Source: Chloranthus sessilifolius (taxonomy: Eukaryota > Streptophyta > Magnoliopsida > Chloranthales > Chloranthaceae). Taken from it: a stretch of DNA of 64,000 nucleotides. The position numbers were made by a program, and so were the translations under genes. Positions 22,727 through 35,240 of this stretch are shown one piece after another. The stretch's first letter is position 1. Every line of letters starts with the position of its first letter. The stretch is from positions 13,283,001 to 13,347,000 of the forward strand of contig CM037589.1 of assembly GCA_021018995.1 (NCBI GenBank), written 5' to 3'. The notes under the pieces were generated by a model, which searched no databases, was not told the origin of the DNA, and worked only from the letters and a program-made list of their open reading frames with translations.

Positions 22727-25187
22727 TCACAGGGTATTGAGGACTAGATTTCTTTTTTCCAACGAAATAGGCCTTCTTTCTATCGTACCCATCTTGCCGT
22801 TCTGAATATTGCCAGAAGAAACTCCTCCATTGCAAGGTCTGCTGCTACAACCAGGCGGTGAGATCTTCTGACTCTGCTGAACTGCCTGAGAGCCATATCC
22901 AAACAAATTCATAGCCTACAAGACAATCCATAAAAAATTTAGGGACGTTTCTTGGCAAACAACACAATACAAGATATGAAAACGACGGACCTGAGGAGCT
23001 GATTGCATGGAATGGAAACCAAGGTAGCGTGCATATGCTTCGGGCAAACTGGCATTTTGCATCTGATTTTGAAAATTAATCGAATTTAAATTTGGCAATG
23101 GGCACAATGGTTGCTGGTTTTGTGGAGGAACAGAGGCTATTGATGGATCGACTAGCGGGACACTTGGGAACTGCATGGGACTATGAATTGGAGGCAAAGG
23201 ACCATTACCCATACCCATACCCATACTCAAACCCATACGAGAGATATAATGCTGAACACCAGGAAACATCATTGGCGCCATGCCACTTCCCATCCACATT
23301 ATCTGATACATTTAGAAAATTAAAAACAAAATGTTGTATCTAATTATTTTTAAGGAAAGACAGTCAACATTAACAAGAAAGTGATTACGAGAATATGTGG
23401 TTTGCGAACCTGAACTTGCAATTGAAGTGACTTCAAGTACTCAATTGCCTCGTCCAACATGGATGCTTTGTCTGACTACAATTTTCAAAATGGGGATTGG
23501 AGAAAGCAAATAAGGATACGATAGTACAAAGTTTGTATTAGAAGGAATGTTAATTTATCTAAGTATGGAAAGTTCAAATTGTTTATCGTTGAAATGCCAA
23601 TAGTTATCTTAAATGGCACATGAGCATGGTGATTAAATGCATAAATATTACTAATCCTAGAAAGCAATATTGCTTGAAAAGAATCTTGCACCTTGTTACA
23701 ATGAGGTATAAGTTCTTGCAGTGCCTTCATTTTTTCATTTATTCTGTCTCTCCGTCTCTGCATTATAGAGTAATGGTAAGAACTAAGAAGATAGTTGCAC
23801 AGAACGCAACGTTGGAAATGGAGTGCCTAGTCCTTGGAACATACCCTTTCCGAGAGATTGTGAACCTCAGCAGCACGGCTTCTGCGGGCAGACATAGATC
23901 GCTGAGACGGCTTGCTTGCCTCAACTGATCCATAGTCAGCCTCCTGCATGTTTTACAAAACATAGTATATTTGTTGATGGCTTCAAGGTCCAATTTGTTT
24001 AAAATTAAAAAAATTATGGTTGAAATATTTTTGGATTTCAGTGATGTAAGTTGTTTGTGGACAAAAAAGGAGACAAATTTGATGAGATAAAATTGTATCT
24101 AACCTCACTCTGGCATTCAGATTCATCAGCTTCTCTGCCCTTTCTTTTGTGACTTTGGTTGCTGGCAGTCTGCTTTCCCAATTTCCCAAAACTACCACCA
24201 GATCCACCTGAAGAAGACGTAACAGTTGGCTCAAGAGTGTCTGTGTGCCCGGTGTTGGACCGAATAGAGATCTTTTGGACATCCTCCTTGATGGGTCCCA
24301 CAAATATGTTTGTAGCACCACCGCCATTCCTAGAAACCCTACTCAAATCAACCTCGATCTGAACTTGGTTGCTTCCACAATGGCTTCCATTTATGGTCAT
24401 CATTGATGACTCCCCTGCCTCTCCCTGAATCACATTTCCCGATCCTTTTTCTCGACGCAATTCATTCAAACCTAAATTGTCTCTCATTGATCTTGAAAAG
24501 TGAGAAAAGTTTGCAACTCTACTAAAACTCGAATTGGGATGTTGAAGAATCGAATCATTTATTTGAAATTTTGGAGGAGGCATTGCATTATCTGCCAAAT
24601 CCAGATTATTGGACTGGTTAAAAACAGGCTGTGATCTAATTGTATTGCTCACGGTAAACATATTGGTTTCCTGCTCAGTTGCCTTGGTCAACTTCTCAGC
24701 CCCAATTGAGTCAGCTGTTGGCATTTCATAGAAGAAGTCAGAACAGAATTTTTCTAGAGAATCATCAAGTGGGTACTGGAGCCAAGATGCAGTTTCATCT
24801 TCTTGAATTGAATTGCTCGCATTCCCGAAAGTTCCAACACCACTTTTAAATGGTTGTTCTGGCTTATGAATTTGCTTTGATTCATGGGCGGCAGGATTTG
24901 GTTTTCGATGTGTTTGACTATTCATTACCACCTGCCCATTTCGCCATAAGAGCTCAACAAGCTCAGGGTCAGGCCTGTAAAGACCAAACAAATTTAAGCC
25001 CATTAATTTTTTATGTTTTGTCGTCCTCGCAAAGAATTTACATAGAGAAATAAACCCAGGATTAGGAAAGGCAGAGATTAATTGATACTAACCCTCCCAT
25101 GGATTTCTTCTGATTTGACCCAGGAAGCAGATCGGGAAAATTTCTGGAACCATCCCCAATATTCCAATCAGGAACACAGTGATTCAT
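22727..25187 (-). CDS. PIF4-like: Phytochrome-interacting bHLH transcription factor, PIF4/PIF5 type
   Basis: Seven coding exons on the minus strand, all with GT-AG introns: 25187-25093, 24974-24104, 23943-23845, 23757-23692, 23475-23410, 23302-22991, 22915-22727. Frames join across all six introns to give 565 residues. Residues 36-48 (ELVELLWRNGQVV) are the active-phytochrome-B binding (APB) motif. The bHLH spans about 341-395, with RRSRAAEVHNLSERRRRDRI as basic region. His350, Glu354 and Arg358 are the G-box-reading residues. The helix-loop-helix ends LDEAIEYLKSLQLQVQ, followed by the PIF-typical IMWMGSGM and FPGVQHY block. The family acts in the nucleus, binds G/E-boxes in light- and temperature-response genes, and is degraded after phytochrome B binding. 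I see no PIF1/PIF3 APA motif, and the N-terminus (MNHCVPDW) supports the PIF4/5 clade. Intact as read. Confidence 0.93.
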
Positions 25188-25944
25188 TGCTTGTTGATAA
25201 CCAATTTCTTTTCATAAAACTATAAAAACAGAAGAAAAAATCAGCTTTAAATCCACAACAGCTCGAAAAAATATTCTGTGAGATCAATAATCATGATTAA
25301 AAGCCCATACTCCTGCTTAAAAAGACTAAACTTTAAACCCAAGAACAGTAAAAGGACGATCAAATGACCAAAGCGACATCATTAAAGAAAAGAAAAGATC
25401 AAATATTAAAAAAAAAGAATCCTACGACAGCATCGAAATACCATCTTTAGCCATTTCTAATTAGGAATCTGTAAATTTAACAGAAATCAATAGTCCCCAG
25501 ATTCTGAATCTTTAAGTAAACAAGGCTTAAACTACGAATCTATTTGAAGACTATACCTAAACCAATACCCAAAACGATAAAAAACATCATTCTCTTCAAA
25601 AAATTCTTACGGAAATAAAATATTCAAATAAAATACTAATCAAAATAATAAAAAATAACACAAAGATATGAAAGATGAAAACAGAAGATTAACAGATAAA
25701 TGCGTTTAATTTCCAAATATCCCACCTGACAAAAAATTTCAATTAAATGTAAGAAAATTAAATCATAATAATAAAATAAAATAAAATAAATAAATTTTAA
25801 AAATAGAAAGTAAACCCAGACCCTAAATAGCCTAAATTAGTGTACTTTCGTTCCCAGAAAACCACCTGAACAGAAAGTTATATTAGATATAAGGAGAAAA
25901 GAGTATCAACATTACAAATTCATAACTAAAAAATTCACAAACAT

Positions 25945-26006
<62 letters not shown>

Positions 26007-26575
26007 ACACACATGCAATTAAGGAATTTAGAGAGAGAGAGAGAGAGCGAGAAAGGGGTTGAATTTGCCAAAAATATACTAAAATTTCCCCGTAAACAAA
26101 AGAGGGAGAAGAAGAAAAAAAACAAAAGATTCCCAATGAGGAAAAGGTACAAATATTAAATATCAACAAAGATCATGACCAGTAGAACACTATCAAAATT
26201 CAAAAAAAAAAAGTTAAACTTCTCCACACGAGAAAAAAAAATGGTATACAACCCGAGTCTTGAACTAAACAGACATGAACAGGATAAAATAAACAAAAAT
26301 ATAATAAAATAAAAAGGACCCAGTTCAAAACCCTGAAAAAAAAAGAAAAAAAAACCAACACTTGCACAACTAACAAACAGTATATCAAAAACTACCCCCC
26401 AAACAACACCCTTCCCTAAAAACTTCAAACTTACAAAAAAAGGAAACACAAAAAAAATAAAAAAATGAACCAAACTATGAATAGTGGGAAATTAAAAAGA
26501 AAATAAAAAAGGGCACACACCTGACTCAGAGCTGCTTCTGTTTAGATTGCACAGAAAACAAAATCATGAAGAAGA

Positions 26576-26613
<38 letters not shown>

Positions 26614-26640
26614 TACAGAGACACACAGTAATTTAACTAT
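25188..26640 (-). other. 5' leader region of the PIF gene with a probable long leader intron
   Basis: Upstream of the start codon the minus strand has a good donor, GAGTCAG then GTGTGTG (exon end about 26521), and a possible acceptor ...GAAAAG at about 25206. A leader intron of about 1.3 kb is therefore likely. Alternative CAG/GTGG sites lie near 25722 and 25865. The interval contains (TA)n(GA)n at about 25945-26003 and a GA-rich tract near 26030-26050. A (CT)n run at 26577-26602 would sit in or just before the first leader exon. There is no coding sequence here. Confidence 0.55.
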
Positions 26641-26694
26641 GGTTAGATTCGAAACGGCTATCAGACATCACATATGATACATCACAAAGAGACA

Positions 26695-26701
26695 TTATAT
26701 A
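26695..26701 (-). promoter_or_regulatory. Candidate TATA box of the PIF gene
   Basis: Minus-strand TATATAA, 170 bp upstream of the proposed leader donor, with pyrimidine-rich sequence downstream. Placed by position only. Confidence 0.35.
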
Positions 26702-27052
26702 ACGACAGTACGTAGATACAGTGAGTAGCAGATAATATAAACAAGAGAAGTAGAGATTGCTGGGCGTTGAGGGTATCTATGCCCATTTATGCTCTTTCCG
26801 CGGAAGCATTCAATTTCCCTGGTCAGATTCATAGAACTATAGAAACTACACCCACACTACACTCGCACTATCTACCGACTACCATCTGCTCTTATAATTC
26901 TACTATATATTTATATTTATTTTTTTGGGTCAATTTATCGTTACGAGATAAATTCAATTTCCAACTCTATATCTCTGAATTGTTTTTTTATAGCCCTTTC
27001 AAAGCCAGTGTACGTTGTTGGATTTGAGCACACAACGGTGCTCTTCCATTTG

Positions 27053-30000
27053 TAGGTTTTTTGCGAGTTGCCCTGTGTTATGCTGATATTACAAATAACC
27101 CCCCAATTATAGTTATTTGCTATAAACCCTCTAGTTAGTATTTTGGTGTTTAGAAATCAATCGTTAAAGAATAGTCTAAATATCATATTTATCATTTTTA
27201 AAACTAAATTACTAAATTACCACCCTCTACACGTGATTAGAGTTGGCGGCCCTCCACTTACAAAAAAGAGTAGTTTTAAATCCACCTACTAAATCTTTGA
27301 GTTCACCCACAGTGAAAAACATTGACAGCATTGTATCAGACGATGGAGATCGTTTATCGTCCCAACCTTTCACACGATGGATCTTGAGATCACGGAGGCA
27401 CCATTAGACGATTGATTGCATTGAACCGGACGATGGAGATCATTTATCGTCCCAACCTTTCACACGATGTATCTTGAGATTATGGTGGCACCATCAGACA
27501 GTTGACTGCATTGAATTGGACGATGGAGGTTGTTTATCGTCCCAACCTTTCACACAATGGATCTTGAGATCATGGTGGCACTATCAGATACTTGACTGCA
27601 TTGAATCGGACGATGGAGATCGTTTATCGTCCCAACCTTTCACACGATGGATCTTGAGATCATGGTGGCACCATCAGACGGTTGGTTTTTTATTTCATGT
27701 GGTACACACCCAAAAAAATGACCTTAAAATTATTTTTAACCGTGTACGTGACATTAAGGTCACTTTTAAAGGTGTGTCTTGCATTGATCGTCTAATAATA
27801 TCAAACAATCTCAATTAAATGCGATTCAATACAATCAATGTGTTTTAGCGTGGGTGAACTCAAAGATTCGGTGGATGGAAGCAGACACGATTAGGCAATC
27901 CAATTCCTAAAATAAATTAAAAAGGTAAATTTTTTGTATAGAATGATAATATAAAACACTACACCATTATTATATAATAGTTACCATTATACTAACGAAT
28001 GATATGGTAGTGAATCCGATCAATTGTATAACCAGTGATTCATCAAATGGTAGCAATCAATTGAATTTGAAAATTTTCTAATCCATAACTGGGCCTTAAA
28101 GCTCGGGTTCTGTGGGGTAGACTAAAAGGTTGGATGGACACAATATTTTATATACAATCTAATAAATAAGGGGGTTTTGAATTGGATCGGTTCAAATGAA
28201 GTAGGGGCTCGAGTCCAGTCGGTTGTTAAAATTTTGGCCTACCCCAACCCTTTGACAACCTAGTCTTCACTGATTTTTAGGGTCTTGATAGTTGAAGGAG
28301 CAAGTTTTCGACACAATAGGCTCTTCATAAGCTTGATATTCTCTTAATGTCGATGACGCCGATGATAGTCCAATAATGAAAATACCCAATCTACATTATG
28401 AGTTATGACGTCACTTTTAGTAAATTCTACTTTGATACAATAAAGCTAGAGGATAAACAGATAAAATCGGCTTTGTTTGACAACTTAGGTTCTAAAGATC
28501 GGCCAATACCGAGAAAAAAAATTCTATCGGTAAGTATCGGCCAATACCAATTGGTCTTTCATTTGATGGGTCTTAAATCATATTGGAAATTGGAGGGACG
28601 GGTATTTTGAGTGGAACATGTAGATTGAAGGTTTTCTTTTAAAAAATAATTGCATCGTTTGCCACAAATCCTCCATTGGTTGAGTATTTGTCCAAATGTT
28701 GTCATACTTTAATGGGGAATCACCTATCTTATGGGTGAATGAAGGGCCTTTTAGAAGAGTACCTTTAAATCTACCCATTGAATCTCTAAGTTCACCCACG
28801 CTGAAACACATTAATTGAATTGAATCGAACGATGGAGATCATTTATCCTCCCAATCTTTCACACGATGGATCTTGAGATCATGATCGTATTATCAGATGG
28901 TCAGTGTTTTATTTCACGTGGCACACATCTCAGAAAAGTGACCTTAACATCACGTGCATGCTTAAAATTGATATTAAGGTCACTTTTATGAGTGTGTACC
29001 ACATGAAATAAAAAATCGGCAAATCGATGGTACACCATGATCTAAAGATCGATCTCATAATTAGGATGATAAACAATCTCCATCGTTTGATTCAATCGAT
29101 CGATTTATTTTAGTATGGGTGAACTAAAATGAAAGTGGATTTAAGTACTCTTTAAAATAGTTAATTTTGGTAATGGCATGACTTGTAAATAAAGGTGAAT
29201 GAAGGATCTTCTAGAATGGTGATAAACTTTAATGGCATGACTTGTAAATATAGATGAATGAAAGGCTTTTTAGAATTGTAGTATTTTTAAAATATTGGTT
29301 TCATTAAGGACAAAATAGACTTTCTGCCCATAAACTCACGGCTACTTAACGGCAGGGGTTATATGAAACAGAAATACAAAAGTAGGAGCCGCAGAATAAA
29401 TACTCATAACTCAGGGGGTTTCTTATAATATTAGCAAAAAATATTATAAGAAACCCCATATAGTGGTTGACCCTACTTTGTGTTTATTTATAAACCCTTT
29501 ATAATGAATATAAAAATTTATAAATAACCTTTAGATTCTATCCCACAAAATCTTTACCAGCAGCTTCGACCGCATTTGAATCAAGCGATGGAATTGTTTA
29601 TCGTCAATCTTTCATATCATATCTTTAGATCATGGTAATACCATCAAGCGATGATTTTTTATTTCATATTACACTCATAAAAGTGACCTTAATATCAATT
29701 TTAAGCATGAATTGATGTTAAGTCACTTTTAGAATCCATCCACATGAAATAAAACATTGACCATCGATACGATCATGATCTCAAGATTCATTGTGTGAAG
29801 ATTGGGAGGATAAATGATCTCATCGTTAGATTATTCAATCAACGTGTTTTTAGGTGGGTGAACTTAGACGATGGGTAGATTTAAAATTAATTTTAAGGCC
29901 ATTTCGGCTATAATGATTCCTCATTAAAAAAACCAAAATGATGGTGATTTATACGATCTCTTTATCTATCAAATGATCAAGGTTGGGACGATAAACAATT

Positions 30001-30522
30001 TGAAATATATTCAATGCAATGTTATCATAATATAAATCCTTTATCAGGAAAGGTTGCGATAAACTACTCCATCGTTCAATGCATTTTGAATGCATTTACC
30101 ATAATTGCATACATCGGCGATGGGGTTTGGAAATTAGAAGCGATTATATTTTATCCGACGCACATCTCGGAAAAGTGTATCTCAAGATCCATCAAAAAGG
30201 TTAAATCTATGTTTAAATGCATCAATGTTTTTCGAACTCAAAGATTTAGTGGGTGGATTTAAAATTACTCTTTTTTATAAGTGGAGCGCCGCCAACTCTA
30301 ATCATGTGTAGAGGGTGATAATTTAGTAATTTAATTTAAAAAATGATAAATATGATATTTAGGCTATTCTTTAACGGCTGATTAACCATTTAAAGTTGCA
30401 TCTGTTAAAAAGGGTATTTATAAATACCAAAATGCTGACTAAGAGGTTTTGAGCAAATAATTATTACTGGGGGAGTTATTTGTAATATCAGCATAACATA
30501 GAGGGTATTTGCAAAATACCCT
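27053..30522. mobile_element. Long-TIR non-autonomous element, 3.5 kb, upstream of the PIF gene
   Basis: The left end (27055-27310) and right end (30230-30522) are inverted copies of each other over about 250 bp. Both share GTTATGCTGATATTACAAAT, the CCCTCTACACGTGATTAGAG-type block and the TAAATCTTTGAGTTCACCC-type block. CCATTTG flanks both sides (27046-27052 and 30523-30529), probably a decayed 9-bp duplication, which would suit a Mutator-like or foldback element. I find no transposase. The interior holds tandem 90-bp repeats and further inverted modules (28800-29130, 29560-29870). Confidence 0.7.
27331..27690. repeat. Four tandem 90-bp repeats
   Basis: Units start at 27331, 27421, 27511 and 27601, each with GACGATGGAGATCGTTTATC, CCCAACCTTTCACACGATGG and ATCTTGAGATCATGGTGGCA. 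The period is exactly 30 codons, so a plus-strand frame (27474-27818) runs open through them. With no other coding sign I treat it as a by-product. Confidence 0.92.
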
Positions 30523-30599
30523 CCATTTGCCGGCCACACACACATGCCATTTGGATGAAGTCACCCTCTCTCCTCTCTGGACACCCCACTTGTTATACT

Positions 30600-30900
30600 T
30601 TTAACCTTGTTTTCCATTTGTTACACTGTTGACTGCTTTGGATGTCGTTTTTATCTTTAGAATCTTCCGCATAATATATCTTGAGATCATACTTCACTAA
30701 GTTAATTTCACATCGAACGCATCCCCAAAGGTGAATTGAAAACTCTTCTCTATGCCATGATAAGGGAGATGTGTGCCACATACAATCAATATCTGCTTGT
30801 CTGATATTTAGGTCATAATCTTAAGATTTATTTTATAAAAGATTAAGACGAAAAATAATCTCCATCATCTAATTCAAGGCAATCAACGGTGGAACCATCA
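30600..30900. mobile_element. MITE-like inverted module related to the 90-bp repeat
   Basis: The left half has GTTGACTGCTTTGGATG and a TATCTTGAGATCATACTT-type block. The right half carries the inverted counterparts (AATAATCTCCATCATC, GGCAATCAACGGTGGAACC). A better-preserved relative is at 41853-42171. Confidence 0.5.
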
Positions 30901-31093
30901 ATTGCAAAAACCAAATCTTCTGCTGCAACCAGTGTACTCTCATTACTTCTTAAGAGGTTGACATTTGGACTACTTGTATCCCATTATTTAAACATCTCTA
31001 TCATTTGAGTCAAAGCATACAAACATTATTTAAAATTAAGACTATTGTCTAAATTTAATATATCATTAATCTTAGATAGTGTTTATAGTTATT

Positions 31094-31244
31094 AAGGATC
31101 AAAATTTTGGATTTCATTTCAGTGGGAAATGAAACCGAAATTTTGAATTTTGGACGAAATGACCAAAATTTTGGGATTTTGTTTCGGTTTCGGTGGGGAC
31201 CGAAATTAAAATTTCGGTCATTTCCACCGAAATTTTGATCCTTG
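31094..31244. mobile_element. Mutator-type MITE, family 2 (151 bp)
   Basis: Ends AAGGATCAAAATTTTGG and (complement of right end) CAAGGATCAAAATTTCGG. The 9-bp flanks ATAGTTATT (31085-31093) and ATAGTTATA (31245-31253) match at eight of nine. Interior of CCGAAATTT/AAATTTCGG blocks. Confidence 0.8.
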
Positions 31245-31432
31245 ATAGTTATATATAAGTTGACAGAAATCATAGTTTGATATGGGTTTATAAATAAGTT
31301 GAATGAAACATAGTTGACAGAAACTATCTTTCATTAGATATGGTTATTAAATCATATTAAACACATGATATTTTACATGCATCTCAAGATATAAACCCAT
31401 TACTATGAGCGCATATCAAATCCGTACTATAA

Positions 31433-31845
31433 GGGAGTCATTAATTATTTGTTTACGTTTTTCAAGTAATTGCACTTAATTTAAAAAAAGACTTGGTATT
31501 TTAGAGACATGTGATATGTAAAAATGCAATAGAGGTTGTCTGATTTGAAGTTCATGATCAATAGATCTCTGGTACATAAAATTCGTACAAAACACAATAC
31601 TTGTCATATGATCTATTGTAGTTAATTGTTGAATTATATAATAGTCTTTGACTCTATTTAATCAAATGATGAAAATTATATTTTTTTCTAATCTTTGCAA
31701 TCAATATCTTTAAATCATGGCCTTCAAATCAAACGGCTTAGATGGTGTTTTCACATAATAAAGGTCGTCAAACTTGTAAGCCTTTCTTTTAAATTCGGTG
31801 CAATTTGATGCAATCACTTCAAAAGCGGGAAATATAAAAAATCCC
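31433..31845. mobile_element. Mutator-type MITE, family 1 copy b (degraded)
   Basis: Colinear with 15533-15932 through blocks such as ATGATCTATT, TAATAGTCTTTGACT and AAGCCTTTCTTTTAAATTCG. Starts GGGAGTCATTA; the right TIR has decayed and no 9-bp duplication remains. Confidence 0.7.
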
Positions 31846-31907
31846 AACCATCAGTTCATAAATTAGGTCTTAGTCTCTTAGATCCCACTAATTTAGCTTA
31901 GATATAA

Positions 31908-32025
31908 GGGAAATTTGCACTTTCGGCCCTATACGTTTGCGTATTTGCAGAAACGGCCCTTTAGTTTCAATCCTTATATAAATGGCCAGCTCCAAGCCTA
32001 GCCGGCTCCACCTGCTTCACGTCAG
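31908..32025. repeat. MULE-1 left TIR
   Basis: Pairs with 40804-40915. It contains the start of the plus-strand transcription unit, ending near CACGTCAG, where the right TIR has its splice donor. Confidence 0.9.
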
Positions 32026-32210
32026 CAAGGGCCTATTTTATAGAATATTTGAAATTTTACACCGCCCTTTAAAATACAGTATAAAAGTTACTTTTACTTT
32101 TCATTTGTTACTGTTACTTTTACGTTTAACTTTTCTGAAAAAACCAAGAGAGCGGCGACTTAGCGGCGACAATGCGGAAAAAGGTCACAAAGGTCACATT
32201 AAATTTTCAG

Positions 32211-32455
32211 GTAATTTATTTTTTTATATTTAAATACATTTAGTCATCCCCAATGTTTCCCACATAATCCGCTAACTTACCGATAATTTAAGTTGCCGAT
32301 CGATAACTTAATTTATCGATCGACAACTTAAATTATCGGGCGATAACTTAAGTTATCGCCCAACAACTTAAATTATCGAGCGATAACTTAAGTTATCGGT
32401 AGGTATTTCAAAATCACTTCTTTTGTTAATTAATTGGGTTTTATTTATATTGCAG
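32211..32455 (+). repeat. Leader intron of the MULE-1 cargo gene carrying a palindrome array
   Basis: Donor TTTTCAG/GTAATTT at 32210/32211 and acceptor TTATATTGCAG at 32455. Within it, 32275-32402 is a run of five or six units alternating CGATAACTTAAGTTATCG-type palindromes with CGATCGA or GGGCGA-type joints. No other feature is present. Confidence 0.75.
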
Positions 32456-33833
32456 TTCCTACTAATTGATTGAAAATGACCATGACTCTAAAGCTCAGCG
32501 GGAAATGTTCTGGAGTTGGTATTAAGAAATTTTACATGCACTGTAACGAAGAGAGAAAGAAGATACTAGATGATTCAGTATTCGGTCATCTATTTAGGAT
32601 TAATGAGAAATTAGAATTCGTTGGAGACTTGGTTGACGCTATTTTAAGTTTTTAGATTAAAGATAATGTTTTCAAGGTCAAGAACACCAATGTACTCCTG
32701 CAAGATATCGATATAGCCTTGATTTTAGGCCTCAACATGTTGACGGAACCTAAATCTGAGAAGGTGGCCGTGTCAGAGGAAACAACTATTCGACACAAAT
32801 TCTTTCGGGGGAAGCCGGCGAAAAGATCTCGTATTGAAGAATTATTGACAGTGCTGATTTATCCAACGATGATTTTTTGAAACTATCATTATTATTTTTC
32901 GTATGTTCTTTTTTACTTCCAGACACATACCAGAAAGTAGATATACGGTACTTAGAATTAGTAGATAACATTAAAGAGTTCAACAAGTTACCGTGGGGCC
33001 TGATAGTTTACAATAATTTATTAGATAGCATATCAAAAGCGAGCGGCAGAAGGGAAATGGTGAAAAGGTCAGAAAAGGGGCAATATAACATCTACGGATG
33101 CACTATCGCCTTACAGATTTGGGCGTTTGAGCACTTTCCTGCAGTCGCCACCGCTCCTATTAGGCTTAAAGAACCATTTCCCAGGCTAATGAAATGGGAA
33201 GACCCGAAATTCAGCCGTAATCCTAATTTATATCGAGAAAATTTTCTTAAATCTAAAGTTATTATAGAGCTTGAAGCTGAAAAGCACGAATTACAGTATA
33301 AATCGGTTCGATACTTTTTGATGCGAAGAGAGATGGAAAGAAAGATAGAAAGGAAGAAGGAACAGACCGAGGAAAGAGAAGAGCCTTACTCCCAAGAAAA
33401 TATATATGAATATGATGATATCCCAAGTCATGCGACACGTCCGGAAGAAAGAGCCGAAGAGTCGATTAGCCGAGATGACGACGATGACGACAATGAGGAT
33501 GACGATGATTACAGCGACGAAAATGATGATTTTGAGGTCGTTGTACGTCAACATATTGAACCAAAGGGCAAATCGGATATTAAGCCCTAGCTAACAAGAG
33601 AACAGCCGGTTAGGCAATCGCACCTAACCAAAGAAGTAACGGAGCTTAGAAAAGAATGCAAGACGCTCTGCATGGCTGTAACAGAGATGAAAAAGGAATT
33701 TCGGCGTGCATTTACACTGCTCAAAGGGCAAGCACTCACCATTAAACAACTCGGGAGAGATAAGAAGGCCCTACAAGAAGAAAATGAAGCAATACGGAAG
33801 GATCTTGATGCAGTCATCTTTCATTTGAGAAAG

Positions 33834-34214
33834 GTACCAAACCAAGCCTTTTCAAATTTAAAAAAAAATTAATTCTTTACAAATTAATGTAAAATTAGCT
33901 TGTCATCCGACGATGTAACTTATCGACCGATAATTTACATTATCGGACTGATAATTTACATGATCGAATCGATAATTTACATTATCGGACGATAATTTAC
34001 ATTATCGACCGATAATTTACATTATCGGCCGACAATTTACATTATCGGTCGATAATTTAAATTATCGGTCTGATAATATAAATTATCGGTTGATAATGTA
34101 AATTATCGGTTGATAATGTAAATTATCGTCCGATAATGCGGTTGTTAATTTTTTTATTTTTTATAAAATAATGAAAGTTCATTAAAGATGTATTTTTTTT
34201 TTGCAATTATGCAG
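33834..34214 (+). repeat. Intron of the MULE-1 cargo gene carrying the longest palindrome array
   Basis: Donor GAGAAAG/GTACC at 33833/33834 and acceptor AATTATGCAG at 34214; both neighbouring exons read in phase 0. Positions 33905-34140 hold about ten units of 20-22 bp, mostly CGATAATTTACATTATCGGC, with half-sites TTATCGG and CCGATAA facing each other. Confidence 0.8.
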
Positions 34215-35199
34215 GATAATATTCTAACCTCTGTGCTATTTGACGCATTCGTTCCTTCCGCCACTTATCCTCAATCCACTGTCCCTCAACCCACTGCTCC
34301 TTAACAAAGCTATCAGTCCACTGCCCCAAAACCCACTGCTCCTCAACCAAGACATCAATCCACCGCCCCAAAACTCACCGCTCCTCAACCTACCCATAGA
34401 TCTACTGCCTCTAAACATATTGCCCCACAACCCACTGCTCCTCAGCCTACTAAACAATCCTTGGTGGATGTGGGTGATGATGGTGCTCCTCTTACGCAGC
34501 CTTCTCGTGAGTCACAGCCGGCATCACTAAAATCAATTATAGTGAAACTATCAACTGCAAAAAATGAAGCCGAAGGATATGACTTGCGTGCTCGTAAGAA
34601 GAGAAAATCTCTGACCAGTAAAACAATAATAAAAAAACCAAGATTGGTTGTGGAGGAGGAGGAGGAGGATGAGCCAAACTCAATGGAGCAAAAATATATG
34701 CTTAGTTTTTTGAACCGGCCGGAGAACGAGGACAATGTGATCGTCAATACTATCATGGGTGTTGACATCACAGTTGCTCTTTTGAAGGTTCTCAAAGGAC
34801 TCTCGTGGCTCGACAATGAAGTCATCGACGCGTACTCGAGAGTCCTTGAAGTTATAAACGATTCAATGTTTACGGCCAATGCCGAAAAAAGCCGGTTCGC
34901 TTCTGCATCTGCCCTGGTAAGGTTTCAACTATTTATTGGAAGCTCGTTTGTTTCTTTTATTTGTCTTTTCAATCACGACTCTTAATTCACTTCTTCTAAT
35001 TTATTTACTTACTACATTATCCTGTTTCAGACCTTGTTTATGACAGACGAGAAAAATTTTTAAAAATTTATCGACAATGAAGGTATAGTTGCGCTCAGCG
35101 ACTTCGAGAAGTGGCAGGCCTATTGTGACGAATGGCAGGTTCGTCACAATTCAAAGCCGCTGGAACCACTACTGACAAATAATAACCGCGAAATTCACG

Positions 35200-35240
35200 C
35201 GGCCGATATGTTAAGTCATCGGCCGATATGTTAAGTCATC
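35200..35240. repeat. Truncated palindrome array at the MULE-1 breakpoint
   Basis: Two 20-bp units, GGCCGATATGTTAAGTCATC, in tandem, then unrelated sequence. Probably the stump of another intronic array lost with the rest of the gene. Confidence 0.55.

Larger units (their letters stand above)
32456..35240 (+). pseudogene. MULE-1 cargo gene: DUF1985 plus Ulp1-type peptidase, degraded and truncated
   Basis: Start codon at 32476 (MTMTLKLSGKC). The first part matches DUF1985 (KKFYMHCNEERKKILDDSVF, LKLSLLFFVCSFLLPD, LVDNIKEFNKLPWGLIVYNN). A charged Asp-rich stretch and a coiled coil (33600-33833, LGRDKKALQEENEAIRKDL) follow. After intron 33834-34214 comes a Pro/Gln/Thr repeat (PTAPQP) and then SWLDNEVIDAYSRVLE, the WLNDEVINFY block that opens Ulp1/C48 catalytic domains. 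Intron 34917-35030 keeps phase. The catalytic His-Asp-Cys part is missing because the gene stops at the rearrangement near 35240. In-frame stops lie at about 32653, 33588, 34302 and 35061, with a frame change near 32870. In the family such proteins are thought to act on SUMO or to counter silencing; here no active product is likely. Confidence 0.8.

Noticed and set aside
25883-26473. Several Ser/Leu/Phe-rich frames in the PIF leader region
   Set aside because: They are translations of (GA)n, (TA)n and A-rich tracts on the minus strand, inside the probable leader intron.
33478-33530. Asp-rich run as a low-complexity artefact
   Set aside because: Kept as part of the cargo gene: it is in frame between the DUF1985 part and the coiled coil, and acidic linkers are usual there.
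34240-34530. Pro/Leu-rich 96-codon frame
   Set aside because: It is another reading frame of the PTAPQP repeat in the MULE-1 cargo gene, whose own frame fits the splice phases and leads into the Ulp1 block.
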